From Siphonodentalium dalli (lineage: Eukaryota > Mollusca > Scaphopoda > Gadilida > Siphonodentaliidae): DNA of 64,000 bases. Positions 58,749 to 64,000 of this stretch are shown here, one piece after another. The notes below the pieces were generated by a model that saw only the letters and a list, made by a program, of their open reading frames with translations, made no database searches and was not told the origin of the DNA. Made by a program: the position numbers and the translations under genes. Each line of letters starts with the position of its first letter. The stretch's first letter is position 1. The DNA lies in the NCBI GenBank assembly GCA_032622095.1, contig CP136061.1:55255762-55319761 (forward strand), given 5' to 3'.

Positions 58749-58849
58749 AGTATATAGATTACACGAATAAACAGTCAATTGGGGAATGTTTTTCGAGAGA
58801 GCAGAGTTGTAATTTTGGCGCTGCTGAGCTGATAAGTCGTAATTAGGTA

Positions 58850-59438
58850 ATTACGGCCAATAATTGTTGGGCTTTCTGATACATCCACCCAACTAGATCT
58901 CGACAGGGAGACTTAATTGTTGTAAAATATACTTCATATATAGATTTATGCTAATGCAAAGAAACCACAGGGTGGATATCTATACGCAAACTCCAATGGG
59001 AACCACACAGAAGATTCCGTGAGGCCACCCGCTGGATGATATCTCATGAGGTGGGTGGGGGTTCGCATTTGTTTTCATACGTAAGATGAGCGGCAAGTCT
59101 TCACTTAAAGAGTCCCGTGGTGATACAGGGCGGGGGTTGTTAAGGGCCCTGTGGTGATACTGGACGGGTTTGTCGAATGTGATGGATAGTATTTCGATCT
59201 TATTTCCAGATCAGGAGCGGCAAAACATCAAAAAAATTGTCCCACGATTTACCAGCTGGATATAGGGCTTGTCGCATGTTCTGGATGGTGCATGGTTTAG
59301 GATGGAATAGCCCAATTTAAACAAATAATGACATGCTCACAACCGAACGTACTAAAAGCAATTGCCCATTTTGTCTACCACGGACTTGCCAAAAAGGGAA
59401 AATGGCAACCCAGTGACCAACTGCTAGAGTCGACAGAA
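58850..59438. other. Stretch without recognisable genes
   Basis: Local repeats of CC(T/C)GTGGTGATAC at about 59107 and 59149. Nothing else recognised. Confidence 0.4.
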
Positions 59439-59439
59439 T

Positions 59440-59654
59440 ACGCGACCAGACGAATGCAAATTCCCAATAAGATGAATAAAACCAAACTCGATACAAATAT
59501 ATATAACTACAATATTATGTGCGAAATATTGTGTCAAGACCACAAATGAACTTATGAATACATGTCCTTTCACTACATTGTTATAAATTATGTTTCTATA
59601 TTATGTATGTATACACTTGACCATATTTGGTGTAAAAGTATAATAAATTGATTG
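59440..59654 (+). mobile_element. Retroposon 3'-end copy 2
   Basis: It matches 35211-35431, sharing AATGCAAATTCCCAATAAGA-type text, ACCACAAATGAACTTATGAA, CATGTCCTTTCACTACATTG and the AATAAATTGATTG tail. Confidence 0.7.
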
Positions 59655-59958
59655 TCATACTGCGATATTTCTACAACAGGGTGCCAGCATGACTACCATG
59701 CATGCAACAATGGGAAGCTTCATTTGCACCTATCCTTGATTTGAGGCTCCATACCTTCCAAGTTTTTAAAGATTTATTTTTAAAGAAATCACAATACAGC
59801 TGAGTAAGAGAAAGCAACACAGCTCACTCTTGGTCTCACAGGACGGGAATTAAGACTATAACATTATATATCGATTTTTTTTTAATGGAACCCCGCCTAA
59901 TTTTCGATATGAGTCAATAATTATTCAAACAATGGTTGAACATAGAATAGAAAAGAAT

Positions 59959-60142
59959 ATTTATTGCAATACTCCAGATATATAGGCAGTTGCAAGTTCC
60001 ATAATTAATTAAAACTTAAAACATGTAAATACAAACGAACATAAATTGTGATTTATTGCAATACTCCAGATATATAGGCAGTTGCAAGTTCCATAATTAA
60101 TTAAAACTTAAAACATGTAAATACAAACGAACATAAATTGTG
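59959..60142 (+). repeat. Perfect 92-bp tandem duplication
   Basis: ATTTATTGCAATACTCCAGA starts at 59959 and again at 60051. I see no difference between the two 92-bp units, so the duplication is recent or an assembly artefact. Confidence 0.9.
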
Positions 60143-60554
60143 TTCAATATAACTGTTTAATGCAATGCATGCATCGTCATTCAACGACCACCAGTAACTT
60201 CTCAGGTTTATCACTATAATATACTAAACTTCCAAAGACCCCCGTCTGAGAAAGAGCAACCGGATCATGTTGCATACGGTATTTATAATCTTCCATCTGA
60301 ACCTATATATTAACAAATTATCCATTCTGAAATTTTCAAATGTTCATGTTGAATTGTTTAGAAGTATTTTGGAAATGGGGTGGTTAAATACCCCTGTATC
60401 CCATGTCCTTTCCCCCATCACGACTTCCAAGTCTCTACTGTGTCTTATATATCTAACCTTTCACACCGGGATCGTTTTATTTATCGCACGCTTGTGGAAC
60501 TTTCTCGTCTTGTCAAAGTAGTAGGTTATCAGAAACCCCCCGAAGGGATCTCAC

Positions 60555-60792
60555 CTTTGTCACATGAATATTTGCTGTATCTGACGTAACTTGACAAATT
60601 CCTCATCGACCTGACGTTAACAAAAACAAAGAATAGGTGCCAAACTGGGCGAAGCATACTTAGTGTTCAAGATGTACACGACATTGTGAGTGACAAATAA
60701 CAAAATGTAATAGCCAGCGGAGATAACGGGTCCGGACTACTCACCGTGGATAATTCATTAGAAACTCATGACAGGGGAACATGATTGTATTT
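60555..60792 (-). CDS. Two phase-linked exon candidates downstream of the 61.8-kb ORF
   Basis: 60792-60745 (48 nt, donor GTGAGT) reads NTIMFPCHEFLMNYP plus two bases. 60610-60555 (56 nt, acceptor TTTTTGTTAACGTCAG, donor GTGAGA) completes Arg and reads SMRNLSSYVRYSKYSCDK. The phases join. The acceptor of the first is weak. The CxxFLxxYPR pattern faintly recalls the segment after the GGLST loop in DBH/MOXD1-type copper monooxygenases, but no copper-ligand histidines were found, so I do not assign that function. Confidence 0.25.
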
Positions 60793-61358
60793 CTGCTAAC
60801 GTGATCCTTTTTGTTGTTGTAATTTTATATCATGGAAAATAGGGAAAACACATTAAAAAGTCAACGAAAGAACTATCTGGGGACCGGGTCGCTTTGCAAC
60901 AGCTAGCTTGCTTTGTATTGAATTGTCACCCATCATAAAAATCCACTGTACCATAAAGTCGCGAGAAAATATTATATATAATCTGAGACATAGAATATGG
61001 GCATTACATTTAAAGCTCTTGTTTACGCTATCAGATGATTTATGCTTTGTGTTCTGTAGAATATGCGCATGATCCTACTGCAAACTGCAACCTTCACTTC
61101 GGGGTCAGAATTACCATGGAAAGGATAAAATAATAGCTGCTATTCCCGGGACTGCATGCGTAATTTCAAATCAATGCCACCGCTGTTTACAGTACTTGAC
61201 TCGGTGCACGCGCACTGCACGCATTTGATTAAGTGCACGTGTATTTGGTGAACTGGGTCATGATAGGTGCACGTTGTTCTTACCGCAGGTCACATGCTGG
61301 TAGAGTACATACGAATCCATTGTGTATTTAAAGTTTATCCTAATTCAAGTTGATAAGG

Positions 61359-61814
61359 CTACACACAGAATGTTAGCAACTCATCGGGCGGCGCCCTGTA
61401 TACATCAGGTCGATATGTTGCTGTTTGATAGAAATCCATGCACTGACCCGTCTTAATCTCTGGAACAGAAAGGAATATATGGACCGATAAAGGTTTTAAT
61501 CTTTTGCGGAATAGAGTCATGACGGGAATCATTTTGGGTCGACTATGGGATCGAATTTCGCTGACGCAAAGTGTATCTAACCTTGGCATTTGAAATGCTC
61601 TAGATATGTCAATCTTGAATTCTTGGGTTTGGGGTCCATATAGATTTAGCTGATATCGGAGTTCTGACAATCTTCCACTGTTTCTCGGAGCTTTATAACC
61701 ATGCCATTCCCATATGGTAGTGGCCGGTCGCGCACGCACGGCCCCATTAATAGTTACATACAGGATGAGGAATAACAAAACAACATAAGCTGCATGGAAA
61801 CTTAAATATGGCAT
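61359..61814 (-). CDS. Secreted-protein-like ORF, 151 residues (unrecognised)
   Basis: From ATG at 61814 the reading begins with a classical signal peptide: MPYLSFHAAY, then VVLLFLILYVTING, then AVRARP, a likely cleavage area around residue 25-30. A TATATAAG sequence lies about 40 bp upstream (61852-61859). The mature part is mixed and charged, with Cys in DTLCVSEI and TGQCMDFY. The ORF stops at 61359, but a possible donor ACGG|GTCAGT near 61447 could end a first exon there, and candidate exons lie 0.6-0.9 kb downstream. The longer frame starts at GTG, so this ATG is the first plausible start. No family is recognised. Confidence 0.4.
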   Translation of the reverse strand: MPYLSFHAAYVVLLFLILYVTINGAVRARPATTIWEWHGYKAPRNSGRLSELRYQLNLYGPQTQEFKIDISRAFQMPRLDTLCVSEIRSHSRPKMIPVMTLFRKRLKPLSVHIFLSVPEIKTGQCMDFYQTATYRPDVYRAPPDELLTFCV

Positions 61815-61869
61815 GAAATATCTGTTTTCAAGCACTCGTATATCTGTAAACTTATATAAGAAAATCTAA

Positions 61870-62520
61870 ACTATTTAGACGAGATCCGAACTGAAGTCTG
61901 CGTCGGATGGGTGGTGGTGACACACCCTTATATTTGTCATCTTGGCCGCTGTGTTTGAAATTTATGATAATATATCCCCACAATAGTTAGTCTGACAAGT
62001 CAATGGAGTCATGTCTTTGGGGTACACACAGTTGTGGGTTCTATACTTCTCGCTAATTTTTTCCAGATAAAGAAGAAAGACCTTCCACTATATTGAAGTG
62101 AATTCAATAAATACTAACAACATTACTAGTTTAAGTGGAAATGGCGTCGAAAATTAAAACGCATCGGCATTAAACCTGAAGAGGGCCGTTCGTGAATATT
62201 TTAAGATTCAGTTCCTTCTGCATATATATAAAGAACGGATTTTGTTATTGGGACTAATTTCTATTTTAAATTCACTTTCCGCTGACATTTAACACTCATA
62301 TCTTAAATCTTAAGCTGAAATTACGAATAATTATATGTGTCTTAAAATGTTGCCTATAAGAGTGCATGCGCATTCATATTAAATCTAATACGGAATTTAG
62401 CACGTTTTATTTTCTTGGTGTCATACACTCGTTCTTGTAATGCATTTGAATGATGTTTCCGTTAAAATATAACACTCGTATCTTCCAAGTTTGAAATTGA
62501 TCACACGGCGGCTGCACATG
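61870..62520. other. Stretch without recognisable genes
   Basis: AT-rich. The text CGCTGACATTTAACACTC(A/G)TATCTT-like recurs at about 62280 and 62459, a weak local duplication. Confidence 0.4.
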
Positions 62521-62521
62521 C

Positions 62522-62930
62522 CTTTAAAGATGCACAATCTGAATTAACGCTCTTAAAATTATATTTCTTTGGCTTCGGGTGTAAACAATATTTAATTCTA
62601 GCACTAATTTGAGTCAAGGAACCCATCAAAGCTCAGAGTTATCAGATATATATATTTTTGAAATATGTTATTTTTCACCACCTGGAATATTTGGCGGCCT
62701 GGCAAATATTCGACGAATGCCGACCGACATACTATCGATACCAAATTGCTTTGAACAAATTGTTGACATAATTATAAAACTTTTTGGGCAATTTTTGACA
62801 GTGGTTAGAATTTTTTTTTTTGGCAATTAGTTGATTCTAATAACTGAAGCAGCATTTCAAGAAATGTTGCTGCTTTTGTTGGAATCTGATGATATGGGGA
62901 CCATCGCATCGGATTGTGTACCTTTAAAGT
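62522..62930 (+). mobile_element. Miniature TIR element, family A, copy 5
   Basis: It starts TTTAAAGATGCACAATCTGA and ends GGATTGTGTACCTTTAAA. The tips are imperfect inverted repeats, and CTTTAAAG at each border is consistent with a TTAA- or TA-type target. Confidence 0.8.
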
Positions 62931-63890
62931 TTCATAGACGGCGCCTTCTCAGATGGTCTGTCGTCTAGGCACTTAAATTGCAAACATCTTTGCACATTGT
63001 TAACACAGGAAAGTCCGTCTCAATCATTGAGCAATAAAACTTGCCAATAAAACACCAATGGTGCTGAAGGATTACTATTCGAGCAAAAAATTAAATTATA
63101 ATGTAGAAATCAGTGGCTGGACATATGGCGACCAAGGACCATAAATCGGTATGATGTCGTCTGGACTTTGATAGCGTCGTCTGTAAATTTCGCGCATTGT
63201 TCTGCGTGCGAGACCAACGTGCGAATGGATTCAGATTATGGTGGTTATTACTATACACATACTTAGAGGGATTAACATTTGTGTGATCCATTGCTTTGGG
63301 GATTGATATTTGAAGACTGCTCTATGCACACGAGCTAAGCTCGTCAAAGAAACCATTGTTGCCGAAACTAGGATGAAGCGCCGACATGGCGTCGACATCT
63401 CATAACTATACTTTCCACCGCTTCTCACCCCAGTGCCATTCGGCTATACCACAAACCGTCTTAAGATGATTAATATATAGTGCTTCCAATTTAATTAAGA
63501 AATGAGTAGGTCACTGGGAATTATGCTTACATTAACTGCAAGTAATTTCATGTGAGGATGTCACTCCCTTTTCTGGTACGCGTGATTCGGTGACGTTTAA
63601 TTGGTGTGTATTATTCATAGCATCTGGTTCTCGGGATTCATGTGCCCTAGAGATTGTTGGTGGGCGCGAAGCGCCATGGATGGTCGAAAAGATCGAGTGA
63701 TCTTCTCCTTCACCATTCATGTGCCCAATTATAAACCCGGCTTTTAAAGAAAATGTGAGAACAATATCATATAGAGTGTGAAATTAATATGTCTTGTATT
63801 CAATAAATTATTAACTGGTACGCAAGATTCACCTCCTATGTTAACTGATATTCAGGATTCGGTGTAGGCGCGACACCCTCTCATGTATAT
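62931..63890. other. Stretch with unsupported - strand open frames
   Basis: Open - strand frames at 63720-63532 (MNGEGEDHSIFSTIHGAS...) and 63428-63091 lack splice partners and known motifs. CTGGTACGC(G/A)(T/A)GATTC occurs at about 63573 and 63816 and GGGCACATGAAT twice on the - strand, so part is repetitive. Confidence 0.3.
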
Positions 63891-64000
63891 TTAAAGATGC
63901 ATAATCCGAATTAACGCTCCTAAATTACTATTTCTTTGGCTTCGGGGGTAAAAAATATTTGAATCGAGTCGAGGAACCCACCCTGAGTTATCAGATATCG
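63891..64000 (+). mobile_element. Miniature TIR element, family A, copy 6, cut by the window end
   Basis: It begins TTAAAGATGCATAATCCGAA and continues with the family interior (TTTCTTTGGCTTCGGGGGTA, GAGGAACCCACC) to the last base. Confidence 0.8.

Noticed and set aside
63532-63720. - strand ORF beginning ATG (MNGEGEDHSIFSTIHGAS...)
   Set aside because: Part of the sequence is locally repeated, no splice partner was found, and no motif is recognised.
1-64000. tRNA and rRNA genes
   Set aside because: No sequence with a proper tRNA B-box and acceptor pairing was found by eye; TTCGAA-type hits lacked cloverleaf context. A covariance-model scan would be decisive.

Overview
The window looks like nuclear DNA of a metazoan, most likely a marine invertebrate. 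It is AT-rich, gene-poor and intron-bearing, and full of short hairpin transposons, decayed LINE fragments and poly-C/poly-G runs. The phylum cannot be settled from the sequence: lophotrochozoan, cephalochordate and hemichordate all fit. There is no bacterial operon structure, CRISPR array, rRNA or recognisable tRNA.

Two genes are well supported. (1) On the + strand, six exons between 5716 and 18847 join in a consistent phase into one 435-residue protein. It has seven copies of an amphipathic-helix module and a strongly basic C-terminus. I do not recognise the family; the helices resemble PKA-anchoring (AKAP) helices, and an X-box-like site lies about 155 bp upstream of the start. (2) On the - strand, 52083..51503 encodes a CIP/KIP cyclin-dependent kinase inhibitor (p27/p21/dacapo type) with the RNLFGP cyclin-binding motif, the KWNFDF CDK-binding segment and a basic tail with a CDK site. 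A weaker third locus on the - strand is suggested by exons at 47623..47476, 45895..45821, 38635..38598 and 37251..37161; the last three chain in phase. A fourth possible - strand gene starts with a signal-peptide ORF at 61814.

Most of the rest is mobile-element debris. 1-1300: LINE tail, tandem repeat and a broken SGNH-hydrolase reading. 5-19 kb: gene 1, its long introns loaded with hairpin elements, an antisense LINE fragment and an inverted pair of about 770-bp repeats. 19.3-20.1 kb: a foldback element with G-run/C-run tips. 21.5-22.9 kb: a decayed LINE reverse transcriptase. 24-30 kb: MULE-like and hAT-like miniature elements. 32.2-37.0 kb: a nested repeat pile whose insertion order can be read from target-site duplications. 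43.7-44.8 kb: two abutting LINE fragments. 50.3-52.3 kb: the CDK inhibitor with a possible regulatory cluster. 54-60 kb: tandem and hairpin repeats. 62.5-64.0 kb: two more copies of a TIR element present six times in the window.

No intact transposase or reverse transcriptase is present, so every mobile element here is non-autonomous or dead. Several families are dated as fairly young by perfect target-site duplications or near-identical copies.
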